A DNA stretch of 64,000 bases. It comes from Streptomyces sp. NBC_00820 (GTDB taxonomy: Bacteria > Actinomycetota > Actinomycetes > Streptomycetales > Streptomycetaceae). Below the pieces are notes generated by a model. That model was not told where the DNA came from. It did no database searches and saw only the letters and a program-made list of their open reading frames with translations. Below, piece by piece: positions 38,380 through 47,755 of the stretch; position 1 is the stretch's first letter; each line of letters begins with the position of its first letter. Both the position numbers and the translations under genes were made by a program. The stretch covers positions 2,865,001-2,929,000 of the forward strand of contig NZ_CP108882.1 in assembly GCF_036347055.1 (NCBI RefSeq), written 5' to 3'.

Positions 38380-39369
38380 CTACCCGCGCCCCCGCGACCG
38401 GGCGGCCCGCGCGATCGTCACGACCGCCTTCTCCAGGGCGTACCCCGGATCGGTTCCCCCGCCCTTCACGCCGGCGTCGGCCTCGGCGACCGCGCGCAGC
38501 GCCTCGGCCACACCGTCCGGGGTCCATCCCCGCATCTGCTGCCGAACCCGGTCGATCTTCCACGGCGGCATCCCCAGCTCGCGAGCCAGGTCGGCCGGCC
38601 GGCCGCCCCGCGCCGAGGACAGCTTCCCGATCGCGCGCACTCCCTGAGCCAGCGCGCTGGTGATCAGCACGGGGGCCACCCCGGTGGACAGCGACCACCG
38701 CAGCGCCTCCAGCGCCTCCGCGGTCCGCCCCTCGACGGCCCGGTCGGCGACCGTGAAGCTGGATGCCTCGGCCCGCCCGGTGTAGTACCGGCCGACCACG
38801 GACTCGTCGATCGTCCCCTCGACGTCGGCGACGAGCTGTGCCGCCGCCGAGGCCAGCTCACGCAGGTCGCTGCCGATCGCGTCGACGAGCGCCTGGCACG
38901 CCTCGGGCGTCGCCGACCGCCCGAGCGCCCGGAACTCCCCTCTCACGAACGCCAGCCGGTCCGCCGGCTTGGTCATCTTCGGACAGGCCACCTCCCGCGC
39001 GCCCGCCTTGCGCGCGGCGTCCAGCAGCCCCTTGCCCTTCGCGCCGCCCGCGTGCAGCAGCACGAGTGTGATCTCCTCCGCGGGCGCACTCAGGTACGCC
39101 TTCACGTCCTTGATCGTGTCGGCCGACAGATCCTGTGCGTTGCGTACGACCACGACTTTGCGCTCGGCGAAGAGCGACGGACTCGTCAGCTCGGCGAGCG
39201 TGCCGGGCTGCAGCTGGTCCGGGGTGAGGTCTCGTACGTCCGTGTCGGCGTCGGAGGCCTTGGCGGCGGCCACCACCTCCTGCACGGCACGGTCGAGCAG
39301 GAGGTCCTCCTGGCCCACGGCAACGGTCACCGGGGCGAGAGGGTCGTCATTCGCAGTCTGTCTGGCCAT
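38380..39369 (-). CDS. holA: DNA polymerase III delta subunit
   Basis: The delta subunit is the clamp-loader wrench that opens the beta clamp. The 329-residue product has the HolA layout: an N-terminal RecA-like domain beginning VTVAVGQEDLLLDRAV with SPSLFAERKVVVVRNAQDL. TLVLLHAGGAKGKGLLDAA and a helical domain with AIGSDLRELASAAAQL follow. The collar domain carries LARELGMPPWKIDRVRQQMRGW. Most clamp-loader Walker residues are absent, as is normal for delta. ATG start at 39369. The neighbouring comEC-comEA order is a standard bacterial association. Confidence 0.92.
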   Translation of the reverse strand: MARQTANDDPLAPVTVAVGQEDLLLDRAVQEVVAAAKASDADTDVRDLTPDQLQPGTLAELTSPSLFAERKVVVVRNAQDLSADTIKDVKAYLSAPAEEITLVLLHAGGAKGKGLLDAARKAGAREVACPKMTKPADRLAFVRGEFRALGRSATPEACQALVDAIGSDLRELASAAAQLVADVEGTIDESVVGRYYTGRAEASSFTVADRAVEGRTAEALEALRWSLSTGVAPVLITSALAQGVRAIGKLSSARGGRPADLARELGMPPWKIDRVRQQMRGWTPDGVAEALRAVAEADAGVKGGGTDPGYALEKAVVTIARAARSRGRG

Positions 39370-39456
39370 CGCTCAAAGCATCCCACGCGGCACCGACAAT
39401 GAACCGGCCCGCACACCCTGACCGGCCCCCGAACCGGCCCGGAGACCGTCTCAGGG

Positions 39457-39702
39457 TCACGGCTCCTCGCGCCAGCCGTCCCACTCGCGCGCCAAGGCGT
39501 CCAGCTCGACGGGGTCCAGCCGTTCGTTCTCGTCATGCAGGACGACCAGCCACTGGGCGTCCTCCGCGTCGTCCTCGCCGGCCAGGGCGTCCCGGACGAG
39601 CTGCGGCTCCTCGTCGATGCCGAAGCGCTCCCCGAGCGCCTCGGCCGCCTCCTCGGCGGCGTCTCGGTCGGGCAGCACCAGCACGTGTCTCACTTCGCTC
39701 AC
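39457..39702 (-). CDS. Small acidic hypothetical protein
   Basis: The 81-residue product starts VSEVRHVLVLPDRDAAEEAAEALGERFG and ends with acidic and Trp residues (WLVVLHDENERLDPVELDALAREWDGW). It looks like a small ferredoxin-like alpha/beta domain, probably of the ribonuclease-inhibitor-like group of Streptomyces hypotheticals; no function is known. GTG at 39702 is chosen for the GGAGA eight bases upstream; a GTG six codons earlier is the alternative. It lies 87 bases upstream of holA on the same strand. Confidence 0.75.
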   Translation of the reverse strand: MSEVRHVLVLPDRDAAEEAAEALGERFGIDEEPQLVRDALAGEDDAEDAQWLVVLHDENERLDPVELDALAREWDGWREEP

Positions 39703-39894
39703 CCAGCCATTCTCCGGCACGCCGGCGGAGCCGAAGCACCAGGTCAGGGATCTGGGATGCGGGAGAGGCAGGAGGCGGGAGACGGGAGGGCAGCCGTACC
39801 GGGCGCCCCGACCTGGCAGGCCCCGGCATCACCAGGCCCACCAGACGCACCGGGACAGCCGGGCGAGCCGGCGGGGTCGGCGGGGTCGGCAGAG

Positions 39895-40776
39895 TCAGCC
39901 CTGGGGCACGATCTGCACGTCGAGTTCGACGCGGATGCTCGGTCCCACCACCGCGATGCCCCGCGCCAGCATGGTCTGCCAGCTGACGGTGTAGTCGTCG
40001 CGGTGGAGTTCGGTGGAGGCCCGGCAGGCGGCCCGGGCCTCGCCCTCCACGCCGTTGCCGAGGCCGAGGTACTCGGTGTCGAGCGTGACCGTGCGCGTCA
40101 CACCGTGCAGCGACAGCGCGCCGGTGACGGCCCAGCGGGTACCGCCCTTGTGCACGAACCGCTCGCTGTAGAACTCCAGCGTCGGAAACCGCTGCACGTC
40201 CAGGAAGTCCGGCGAGCGCAGGTGGTCGTCGCGCATCCCGACGCCCGTGTCGATGGACGCCGCGTCGATCACGACGTGCATCGCCGAACGTTCCATCCGG
40301 TCGGCGATCCGCACGGCCCCCGCGAAGGAGTTGAACCGTCCGTGGATGCGGGCCAGCCCGATGTGCCGCGCGGTGAAGCCGATCGAGGAGTGGGCCGACT
40401 CGATCTCCCAGTCGCCCGGCGCGGGCGGCTCCGGCGGCTGCGCCACCTGGAGGGTCACATCGCCCAGCGAGGCGAGGGTGTTCTGGCCGACCAGGGCCGT
40501 GGCCCGGTAGGGCCTGTAGCCCTCGGCCGACACCGCGAGCCGGTACTCCCCCGCCGGCACGTTCGCCATGAACGTCCCGTAGGGATCGGTACCTCCGGCG
40601 ACCACCTTGCGGCCCATGCTGTCGCTGACCGTGAACGCCGCGTGCCCCACCGGCTCGTTGACCGGATCGAGCACCCGACAGCTCAGCACGCCCGCGTCGG
40701 CCGGCGTCCGCAGTGCCGCCAGGGGACTCGTCCGATGGACCCGGCTCGCTCGATTCCCCAGCCAGCGACCGAACAT
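39895..40776 (-). CDS. YceI-family protein with carboxypeptidase-regulatory-like domain
   Basis: The 293-residue product has two parts. Residues about 30-115 form a carboxypeptidase-regulatory-like beta-sandwich (LSCRVLDPVNEPVGHAAFTV, YRLAVSAEGYRPYR). Residues about 120-293 form a YceI lipocalin-like domain that may bind isoprenoids (WEIESAHSSIGFTARH, HDDYT-like and VTGALSLHGVTRTVTLD). No signal peptide is evident with this start, although YceI homologues are often exported. ATG at 40776 has AGGGG about nine bases upstream; in-frame starts up to 40854 exist without ribosome-binding sites. Fusions of these two domains are common in Streptomyces. Confidence 0.85.
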   Translation of the reverse strand: MFGRWLGNRASRVHRTSPLAALRTPADAGVLSCRVLDPVNEPVGHAAFTVSDSMGRKVVAGGTDPYGTFMANVPAGEYRLAVSAEGYRPYRATALVGQNTLASLGDVTLQVAQPPEPPAPGDWEIESAHSSIGFTARHIGLARIHGRFNSFAGAVRIADRMERSAMHVVIDAASIDTGVGMRDDHLRSPDFLDVQRFPTLEFYSERFVHKGGTRWAVTGALSLHGVTRTVTLDTEYLGLGNGVEGEARAACRASTELHRDDYTVSWQTMLARGIAVVGPSIRVELDVQIVPQG

Positions 40777-40901
40777 GTACGACACCCCTGTGCACCTCGA
40801 CATCATCTGTTGCCGAAGGGTCATTCGATCACCGATGTGAATTTCGAGCAACACGGGCCTACATCATGGGAAACCGGCGCATGCGCCGGAACTCGCCCGA
40901 A

Positions 40902-41741
40902 TTAGTCCCTCCGGCTCGGGTTTCGCACGGTCGGCACACCGCTCAGCCCGATCCCGAACACTTCCCGGTACGTGCCCAACACCTCCTCGTCGCCGCCCAG
41001 TTCCCGGGTCTCCTTTCTCCCGCCCGCCGCCGTCGTCGTCAACGTCCGTCCGCCGAGGGTGATCCGGCCTCCGTCCTCCGTGACCCGTGAACACACGAGG
41101 GAGCGGGTGAAGTGCGAACGCGGTGACGTGCTGTGCCACCAGGCCCCTGCCGTGAAGTCCCCCAGCGCCCGGGGCCGCGTCTCCAGCCGGTACTGCCGCC
41201 CGCCGTCCCGTACGACGTCCAGGTCGGCGGCCCCGGCCGAGCCCGTGCCGCCCGGCACCCCGGCCGGATCCGGCCCGGCCTCCGCCACCCGGAACGTCCC
41301 CGCGGGATCCGTCTGGTCCCCGCGTTCGGCGAAGGCCAGCGGATGGTGGCTGTGCGCGCCGAACCCGACGTCGGCGAGCAAGTCACCGCCCTCCACCGTC
41401 CGCACCCGCAGGGCGAGATGGTCGTACGGGATCCCGAGCCGCCCCTCGTCCCCGTACACGCGTGCCGCGAGCAGCTGGACCTCGTAGCCGAGGGCGGCGA
41501 GCAACGCCCCGAACAGGCCGTTGAGTTCGTAGCAGAAGCCGCCCCGCCGCGCTCCGACCACCTTGTCCAGCAGCGCCTTCTCCTCCAGCACGATCTCCTC
41601 GCCGAGGTGGATCGACAGGTTCTCGAAGGGGACGGTCCGCAGATGGCGCAGATGCAGCTCGCGCAGAGCCCCGGCGGTCGGCCGCTCGGGACGCGCGGCG
41701 CCCAGGCGGCGGAGGTAGGCGTCTGCCTGTGCTGAGTTCAT
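40902..41741 (-). CDS. Arylamine N-acetyltransferase
   Basis: The 279-residue enzyme transfers acetyl groups from acetyl-CoA to arylamines and hydrazines through a Cys-His-Asp triad. Cys is visible in RRGGFCYELNGLFGALL (about residue 70), His in YDHLALRV and Asp in LLADVGFG. The active-site N-terminal segment VPFENLSIHLGE is also present. A roughly 30-residue Gly/Ala-rich insertion near residue 165 (GVPGGTGSAGAAD) is not usual. It is located 26 bases downstream of comEC on the same strand. Confidence 0.92.
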   Translation of the reverse strand: MNSAQADAYLRRLGAARPERPTAGALRELHLRHLRTVPFENLSIHLGEEIVLEEKALLDKVVGARRGGFCYELNGLFGALLAALGYEVQLLAARVYGDEGRLGIPYDHLALRVRTVEGGDLLADVGFGAHSHHPLAFAERGDQTDPAGTFRVAEAGPDPAGVPGGTGSAGAADLDVVRDGGRQYRLETRPRALGDFTAGAWWHSTSPRSHFTRSLVCSRVTEDGGRITLGGRTLTTTAAGGRKETRELGGDEEVLGTYREVFGIGLSGVPTVRNPSRRD

Positions 41742-41767
41742 ACGCCCAGTCTGGTCGAGCCCGCCAC

Positions 41768-44434
41768 TCATTCCCTGGTCACGTACAGTTCTCCCTTCGC
41801 CCCTCCGGTGCCGCCGACCGCCACGGCTCCGTCCCGGTCCGTGCGCAGCACCGTCGCGCCGCCCGCCTGGAGCGCGGCCACCGTCACCGGTGCCGGGTGG
41901 CCGTAGGGATTGCCGGCACCCGTGGAGATGAGGGCCGCGCGCGGGGACGCCAGCCGTATCAGCTCCGGGTCCTGATACGCCGAGCCGTGATGGGCGACCT
42001 TCAGTACGTCCACACCGGCCAGCTCGGCCGCAGCCGGTGAGCGGAGCAGTTCCCGCTGTGCGGGCGGTTCCAGGTCCCCGAGCAGCAGCAGTCGCAGTCC
42101 GCCGGTCCGGGCGAGCAGCGCGACGCTGGCGTCGTTCGGGCCGTCCGGCTCCGGTGCCGGGTCCGGCGGAGGCCACAGCACCCGCCAGGTGAGCGCTCCG
42201 GTACGCCGCTCTTCTCCCGCCACGGCCCGGGTGAGCGGGATGTGCCGGGCGGCCGCCTCTCTCCGCACGGACGCGGCCTGGTCCGCCGGTTCCTCGAAGC
42301 CGGTGGTCTCGATCGCGGCCACGGAGCGGCCCCGCAGCACTCCGGACAGTCCCGCGACGTGGTCGGCGTGGAAGTGGGTCAGGACGACGAGGGGGACGCG
42401 CGTGACGCCCAGTTCTCGCAGGCAGTGGTCGACCAGCGCCGGGTCGGGTCCGGCGTCCACGACCACCCCCGCTCCGTCGCCGGCCGCCAGCACGGTGGCG
42501 TCCCCCTGCCCGACATCGCACATCGCGAACCGCCAGCCCGGCGGTGGCCAGCCCGTGACCGCCCGGGTGAGCGGGGCCGGCCGTACGACCACCAGCAGCA
42601 GTAGCACACCCAGCGCGCCGCACCACCACGGATGCCCCAGCAGACGGCGCCCGGCCAGGACGACTCCCACCGTGACCGCCGCGAGCAGGAGCGCTCCCGC
42701 CCAGCTGCCCGGCCAGTCCACTCCCCCGCCGGGCAGTGACGCGCCGGTCCTGGCGACCCCGGCGATCCATCCGGCCGGCCAGCCTGCGCACCAGGCCAGC
42801 ACCCTGGCCACGGGCAGCGCGACCGGCGCTGCCGCGAGCGCCGCGAAGCCCAGCACCGTGGCCGGCGCGACCGCCGCCTCGGCGAGCAGGTTGCAGGGCA
42901 CCGCCACCAGGCTCACCCGGGCCGACAGCACCGCCACGACCGGCGCGCACACCGCCTGCGCGGCGGCGGCAGCGGCCAGCGCCTCGGCCGGCCGCCCGGG
43001 AACTCCGCGCCGTCTCAGGGCCTCGCTCCAGCGGGGTGCCAGCACGAGCAGCGCACCGGTGGCCAGCACCGAGAGCAGGAAGCCGTAGCTGCGGGCCAGC
43101 CAGGGGTCTTGGAGGACCAGCAGCAGAACGGTCGTGGCGAGCGCGGGGATCAGGGACCTGCGGCGCCCTGTCGCCAGGGCCAGCAGGGCGACCGTGCCGC
43201 AGGCCGCTGCGCGCAGCACACTGGGGTCGGGACGGCACACGATCACGAAGCCCAGCGTCAGTGCCCCCGCGAACAGCGCGGTGGCCCGCAGCGAGAGCCC
43301 CAGGCGCGGGGCGAGTCCGCGGCGCTCGATCTGCTGGGCCAGGCCGGGTGGCCCGATGAGCAGGGCGAGCAGGATCGTGAGGTTGCTGCCGGAGACCGCG
43401 AGGGTGTGGGCCAGGTCCGTCTCCTTGAAGGCGTCGTCCAGTTCGGGGCCGATCCGCGAGGTGTCCCCGACGACCAGGCCGGGAAGCAGCGCCCGCGCGT
43501 CCGCCGGCAGCCCCTCGGTCGCCTCCCGCAGCCCGGCCCTGAGCCGGCCCGCCAGCCGCTGCACGGCGCTGGGTCCGTCCACGACCTCGGGTGCCGGCCG
43601 GCCCCGTACCCGCAGTACGGCCGCCGTGCGATCACCGCCCGCCAGGGCCGGTGCCAGCCGGCCAGTCACCCGCAGCCGCGTGGACGGCAGCAGCCCGAGC
43701 CAGCCGGAACGCCCCGCCGGGACACCGTCGGCCCGCGACGCCGCTGAACTCCCGCCACGCCCCTGGCTTACGGTGCCTTCGCCCGGCGCCGGAACGTCCG
43801 CGTCCACGACCAGCAGGACCGGACTCCGCGTCCGCAGCTCTCTCGGTCCTGTCCGCTCCCTCGCGCCCTTGGCCCCGTCTCCCTCCTCGACGCACCGCAC
43901 CTCGGCCCGGGCGAGCACCGCCATCGGTGCCGCGTGGTCGCCCCGCACCCGCGGCCTGCTCAGCCAGGGGTCGCCGCTCAGCTCGACCTCTGCGGTGACG
44001 CTCGCGAACCGCCGGGCCAACTCGGGCACCGGCCCACGCCGCACGTCCGCCCCGTGCAGTCCGGCGGAGACGGCGGCAGCGGCAACACAGAGCAGTACGG
44101 CGGCAATCGGGATGGAGTACGTGGAGCGCGTCGAGTGCGTGGAGCTCATGGAGCGGATGGAGTATGTGGAGCGCACGGAGTACGTGGAGCGGTTCGCGCC
44201 TGTCGTCCTCCGGGTCCGGAGCAGGAGGACGCCGACGATCAGGCTGACGGTCGCGGCGCCGATGCTCCAGACCAGCGGGGCGGTCAGGGACAGGGCCGCG
44301 GTCGCCCACGCCGCGAGCGCGGGCGGGACGAGCCGCAGGTCCATCGGGGCCCCCTGTCCCGGCGCCCGCTCGCCGTCCGGACCGCCCAGGACCGCCCCGG
44401 CGTCCGGTGCCTCGTCGTCCGGCCTCCCGCTCAC
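41768..44434 (-). CDS. comEC: ComEC/Rec2 DNA-uptake channel protein
   Basis: ComEC forms the membrane channel for single-stranded DNA uptake in competent bacteria; its role in Streptomyces is unproven. The 888-residue product has an N-terminal membrane region and an OB-fold-like domain (about 130-290). The competence core follows (about 300-560, with HTLAVSGSNLTILLALL), and then a C-terminal metallo-beta-lactamase domain. The last part carries VVLTHFHADHVAGLSG, HHGSAYQDPELIR and SPRAALISTGAGNPYGHP. The start GTG overlaps the comEA stop (GTGA). Between the first two helices (about residues 75-108) lies a Ser/Thr/Tyr/Arg-rich tandem repeat absent from ordinary ComEC proteins. Confidence 0.92.
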   Translation of the reverse strand: MSGRPDDEAPDAGAVLGGPDGERAPGQGAPMDLRLVPPALAAWATAALSLTAPLVWSIGAATVSLIVGVLLLRTRRTTGANRSTYSVRSTYSIRSMSSTHSTRSTYSIPIAAVLLCVAAAAVSAGLHGADVRRGPVPELARRFASVTAEVELSGDPWLSRPRVRGDHAAPMAVLARAEVRCVEEGDGAKGARERTGPRELRTRSPVLLVVDADVPAPGEGTVSQGRGGSSAASRADGVPAGRSGWLGLLPSTRLRVTGRLAPALAGGDRTAAVLRVRGRPAPEVVDGPSAVQRLAGRLRAGLREATEGLPADARALLPGLVVGDTSRIGPELDDAFKETDLAHTLAVSGSNLTILLALLIGPPGLAQQIERRGLAPRLGLSLRATALFAGALTLGFVIVCRPDPSVLRAAACGTVALLALATGRRRSLIPALATTVLLLVLQDPWLARSYGFLLSVLATGALLVLAPRWSEALRRRGVPGRPAEALAAAAAAQAVCAPVVAVLSARVSLVAVPCNLLAEAAVAPATVLGFAALAAAPVALPVARVLAWCAGWPAGWIAGVARTGASLPGGGVDWPGSWAGALLLAAVTVGVVLAGRRLLGHPWWCGALGVLLLLVVVRPAPLTRAVTGWPPPGWRFAMCDVGQGDATVLAAGDGAGVVVDAGPDPALVDHCLRELGVTRVPLVVLTHFHADHVAGLSGVLRGRSVAAIETTGFEEPADQAASVRREAAARHIPLTRAVAGEERRTGALTWRVLWPPPDPAPEPDGPNDASVALLARTGGLRLLLLGDLEPPAQRELLRSPAAAELAGVDVLKVAHHGSAYQDPELIRLASPRAALISTGAGNPYGHPAPVTVAALQAGGATVLRTDRDGAVAVGGTGGAKGELYVTRE
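44111..44195. repeat. 15-bp-type tandem repeat inside comEC
   Basis: The plus strand repeats units like GGAGTACGTGGAGCG with variation over about 85 bases. On the coding (minus) strand this gives alternating RSTYSI/RSMSS/RSTYS blocks between the first two membrane helices of ComEC. Copy number probably varies by slippage. Confidence 0.75.
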
Positions 44435-45825
44435 GGCCGCACCAGGGTCCGCAGATCCGAGAAGCGCCGGTCGCCGATGCCGTTGACCTGGCGCAGTTCG
44501 TCCACCGAGCGGAAGCCGCCGTGCCGGGCGCGGTAGTCGACGATGTGCTGCGCCAGCACCGGACCGACCCCGGGCAGGGTGTCGAACTGGTCCACGGTCG
44601 CGGTGTTGAGAGAGACCGGGGCCGTGGAGCCCGTACCCGCCGGTCCGAAGCCGGCCGCCGCGCCCGGTGCCGCAGGAGGGGCCACGGCGGTTGCCGGGGC
44701 TCCTACGACGATCTGTTCGCCGTCCACCAGGAAACGGGCCCGGTTGATCCCCGCGGTGTCCGTACCCGGCCGTACCCCTCCGGCCGCCTTGAGCGCGTCG
44801 GCCACCCGGGCGCCGGCCGGAAGGCGCTGGATTCCCGGCTCGCGCACCTTGCCGCCGACGTCCACGACGATCGCCCCGCCGGGTGAGGCCGACGGGCCGC
44901 CCATGAGGTCACCGGACTGCACGCCCTCGCTCTTCTTGGCGTATGGCGGCTGCGCACGCGTCACTTGAGGGGCACTCACGGTCTGGGTACGGCCCGCCCA
45001 GAAGTGCTGGGCGGCGAAACCGGCGGTGGCCACGAGCACCACGGCAAGCGCGATCACGCCCCGGCGCTCCACCCCGCACCGTGCCTGCACCCACACCGGC
45101 AGCCTCTCCCGCAGAGCGAGCCCGGCCCTCTCCCGCCACTGCGCCCCGTCGGGCCGATCCGCCTCCGACCGGCTTACGGAGTCGGGAAGTTGAACCTCGG
45201 AAACCGGTCGCGGCTCGGCCACGTCACCCAGCCCCCTGGCCAACCCCGCTCCCGACCCCGCCCCTGGCCCCACGCCAGACCTCATGGCAGACCCCATGGC
45301 AGACCCCACGGCGGACCCCACAACCGGCCTCACCTCCGGCCTCGTCACCGACGACGTCCCCGGCCCCACCGTCAGCCCCGCACCCGACGCCGCGATCAGC
45401 CCCGCCCCCGACCCCGCATCCACCGCGAACCCCGGCGTCCTCACCCGCACAGGCCGTGCACCGCCCAGCCCAGGCGCCCCTCCTGTCCCCCTCACCGTCT
45501 CCGTTTCCGTCTCCGACTCCGTTTCCGTTTCCGGCTCCAGCTCCAGCTCCGGCTCCGTCCCCCTCCCCGTCCCCACCCGCGCGAGTGCCGCACGTCCCGG
45601 CACCCCGTCGCCCGGCGCCCGCCGCTCCGGCTCCCGCCGCTCCGCGGCCCGTTCGCCGAAGAGGAGTTCCGCGCGGCGGCGCAGCTCCTCCGCCGGTGCG
45701 GGTGGGCGGGGGCGGGGGCGGCCCGGGGCGGCGGCGGGGCGGCGGCGCGTACGACCGTCGGAGGCGGGGCCTCGGCCCGGACCGCTGGTCGGGGAGGGGA
45801 TGCGTGAGCGTGATCGGAGTGCCAT
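44431..45825 (-). CDS. comEA: ComEA-like helix-hairpin-helix DNA-binding protein
   Basis: ComEA is a membrane-anchored DNA receptor that feeds ComEC. The 464-residue product is longer than usual. A long disordered Pro/Arg-rich N-terminus precedes a Glu/Thr repeat region (GTEPELELEPETETESETET), followed by a Gly/Ser-rich SAMGSAMRSG stretch. Near residue 260 is a single membrane helix (GVIALAVVLVATAGFAAQHFW). Outside it are a SLBB domain (VVDVGGKVREPGIQRLPAGARV) and a C-terminal pair of helix-hairpin-helix motifs (SLNTATVDQFDTLPGVGPVLAQ, LRQVNGIGDRRF). ATG at 45825 is chosen; 45843 is an alternative. It is translationally coupled to comEC. Confidence 0.9.
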   Translation of the reverse strand: MALRSRSRIPSPTSGPGRGPASDGRTRRRPAAAPGRPRPRPPAPAEELRRRAELLFGERAAERREPERRAPGDGVPGRAALARVGTGRGTEPELELEPETETESETETETVRGTGGAPGLGGARPVRVRTPGFAVDAGSGAGLIAASGAGLTVGPGTSSVTRPEVRPVVGSAVGSAMGSAMRSGVGPGAGSGAGLARGLGDVAEPRPVSEVQLPDSVSRSEADRPDGAQWRERAGLALRERLPVWVQARCGVERRGVIALAVVLVATAGFAAQHFWAGRTQTVSAPQVTRAQPPYAKKSEGVQSGDLMGGPSASPGGAIVVDVGGKVREPGIQRLPAGARVADALKAAGGVRPGTDTAGINRARFLVDGEQIVVGAPATAVAPPAAPGAAAGFGPAGTGSTAPVSLNTATVDQFDTLPGVGPVLAQHIVDYRARHGGFRSVDELRQVNGIGDRRFSDLRTLVRP

Positions 45826-45946
45826 GCCACGAGGATGGGGCATTCCGCCGATCCGCGATGATCTTGGTCAATTTCCGTGGATCACGGCCCAGTTGTGGAT
45901 AACTCCACCACCCGGATGTGTGAAGTCGAACCCCGGGACGGGGGCG

Positions 45947-46792
45947 TCAGCGCGGTGAGACGACCACTCCGAGCAGGCCGGGCCCCGTGTGTGCGCCGAT
46001 GACGGCCCCGACCTCGCTGACATGCAGGTCGCTCAGACCGGGGAGTCGCTCGCGCAGCCGTTCGGCGAGCGCGGCGGCCCGTTCGGGAGCCGCGAGGTGG
46101 TGCACGGCGATGTCGACCTCGGCGCCGGCCGCCCGGTCGACGGCGATCTCCTCGAGGCGGGCGATCGCCTTGGACGCCGTACGGACCTTCTCGAGGAGTT
46201 CGATGCGCCCGTCGTCCAGCTGGAGCAGGGGTTTGACGGCGAGTGCGGAGCCGAGCAGGGCCTGTGCGGTGCCGATGCGGCCGCCGCGGCGCAGGTAGTC
46301 GAGGGTGTCGACGTAGAAGTAGGCGGTGGTGCCCGCGGCTCGCTTCTCGGCTGCCGTGACGGCCTCGTCCATCGTGCCGCCGGCTTCCGTCACCGCGGCG
46401 GCGGCCAGCGCGCAGAAGCCGAGCGCCATCGCGACCACCCCCGTGTCCACGACGCGTACCGGCACCGGGGCCTCGCGCGCGGCCAGGACGGCGGCGTCGT
46501 AGGTACCGGACAGTTCGGCGGACAGGTGCAGGGAGACGATGCCGCTCGCGCCCGACTCGGCGACCCTGCGGTAGGTCTCCGCGAACTCCTGCGGACTGGG
46601 GCGGGAGGTGGTGACCGGGCGTCGCTTCTGCAGCGCCTGGGCCAGGGCGCGGGTGGAGATCTCGGTGCCCTCCTCGAGGGCCTCGTCGCCGAGGACCACG
46701 GTGAGGGGCACTGTTGTGATCCCGTGGCGCTCCATCGACCGTGGCGGCAGGTAGGCCGTTGAATCGGTGACGATCGCGACATGGCGGGACAT
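45947..46792 (-). CDS. DegV family fatty-acid-binding protein
   Basis: The 281-residue protein belongs to the DegV (FakB) family. Its members bind fatty acids; in Firmicutes they present them to the FakA kinase. Family motifs are HVAIVTDSTAYLPP at the start, TSRPSPQEF near residue 61, and SLHLSAELSGTYDAA with the ligand-binding Ser. The later segment YLRRGGRIG is also present. No FakA-type kinase is nearby. It stands upstream of comEA on the same strand, a common actinobacterial order. Confidence 0.9.
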   Translation of the reverse strand: MSRHVAIVTDSTAYLPPRSMERHGITTVPLTVVLGDEALEEGTEISTRALAQALQKRRPVTTSRPSPQEFAETYRRVAESGASGIVSLHLSAELSGTYDAAVLAAREAPVPVRVVDTGVVAMALGFCALAAAAVTEAGGTMDEAVTAAEKRAAGTTAYFYVDTLDYLRRGGRIGTAQALLGSALAVKPLLQLDDGRIELLEKVRTASKAIARLEEIAVDRAAGAEVDIAVHHLAAPERAAALAERLRERLPGLSDLHVSEVGAVIGAHTGPGLLGVVVSPR

Positions 46793-46873
46793 GAGCTGGA
46801 GGTTACCTGCCGTAGCCCTCGCCCGGCAGCTCGGCCCCCGCCTGCCGGGCCCGGAGAGCCTTGCGGGGCGGGG

Positions 46874-47614
46874 TCACATGGTGCTCTCGGGGCGCGGCTT
46901 CTTCTGCCAGGGATAGGACGGCCGCGTCACGGGCGGGGTGATCGAGCGGGTCGTGGGCCGCTCGGCCGGGGCCGGGCCGGGGGTCTCCGGCCGCGTCCGT
47001 CGGTCTGCGGCGGGTGTCCCGGCGCCGGCCGGGGCGTCGGGCCAGGGCGCGGCGTCCGGGGCCGGTTCGGTTCGTGTCCAGTGGCGCAGGGCGCCCGCCT
47101 CGACGTCGATCTGGCTGCTGAGCGCGTCCAGGTCGTCTTCGGCGAAGCGGCGGGCCCGGTCGCGGGCCGCCCAGCGCAGGGAGTCGGCCGAGCTGGTGAT
47201 GCGCTCGGTACGGCCGCGCAGTTCGGGCAGGCACGCGGTGAGCGCGGCCCGGTCCGGCTCCGACTCCAGGCGCCTGAGGTCCGCGTCGAGTTCCTGTCCG
47301 TGGGCGCTGAGCCGTGCGAAGAGGCCGAGGGACTCCTTCAGCGACTCGTCCTCGGCCGCGCCCGCGTGCAGCGCTTCCTGGGTGGCGCGCATCGATGTGC
47401 GCAGCGTGAGCCGCAGTTGGGCGATCTCGCCGGCGGGGCCGGGCTGGGCGAAGGACTTGGCGCGCAGGGTGTGGTCCTCGACCGTGCGGCGGGCCTGCGC
47501 GATGGTGCGGTCCACTCCGCGTTTGGCGGCGCCGACCGCCTTGACCGTGGCGTAGGCGCCGAGGCAGACCATGAGCAGGAAGAGGAGGGCGAACACGGTG
47601 AGCACGGTTTCCAT
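46874..47614 (-). CDS. Membrane-anchored coiled-coil protein, function unknown
   Basis: The 246-residue product has one N-terminal membrane helix (TVLTVFALLFLLMVCLGAYATV, residues about 3-24). A long predicted helical region with many charged residues (about 30-170) and a Pro/Thr-rich tail ending YPWQKKPRPESTM follow. The topology suggests a short outside end and a cytoplasmic coiled coil, but the orientation is not certain. No family was recognised. It stands between leuS and the DegV gene, both on the same strand. The spacing to leuS is 140 bases with a terminator in between. Confidence 0.75.
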   Translation of the reverse strand: METVLTVFALLFLLMVCLGAYATVKAVGAAKRGVDRTIAQARRTVEDHTLRAKSFAQPGPAGEIAQLRLTLRTSMRATQEALHAGAAEDESLKESLGLFARLSAHGQELDADLRRLESEPDRAALTACLPELRGRTERITSSADSLRWAARDRARRFAEDDLDALSSQIDVEAGALRHWTRTEPAPDAAPWPDAPAGAGTPAADRRTRPETPGPAPAERPTTRSITPPVTRPSYPWQKKPRPESTM

Positions 47615-47671
47615 GACGCTCCTCCTCCGACGGGCACGGCATGAGCGGCCGTGTTCTCCACGGTAAACGCA

Positions 47672-47714
47672 ACGGGCAGGCCCGAGGTTCCAGAAGAACC
47701 CCGAACCTGCCCGT
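47672..47714 (-). terminator. Terminator of leuS
   Basis: ACGGGCAGG...GGTTC, CAGAA loop, GAACC...CCTGCCCGT forms a long stem with two internal bulges. It lies 41 bases past the leuS stop. Confidence 0.75.
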
Positions 47715-47755
47715 AGGGAACTACCCCGATGCCGGGTGTGTCCGGCGTCCGGTCA

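Noticed and set aside
45894..45902. TGTGGATAA, a perfect E. coli-type DnaA box (TTATCCACA on the other strand) between comEA and degV
   Set aside because: It is a single box, Streptomyces DnaA prefers TTGTCCACA, and there is no AT-rich region or further box. Chance is likely.
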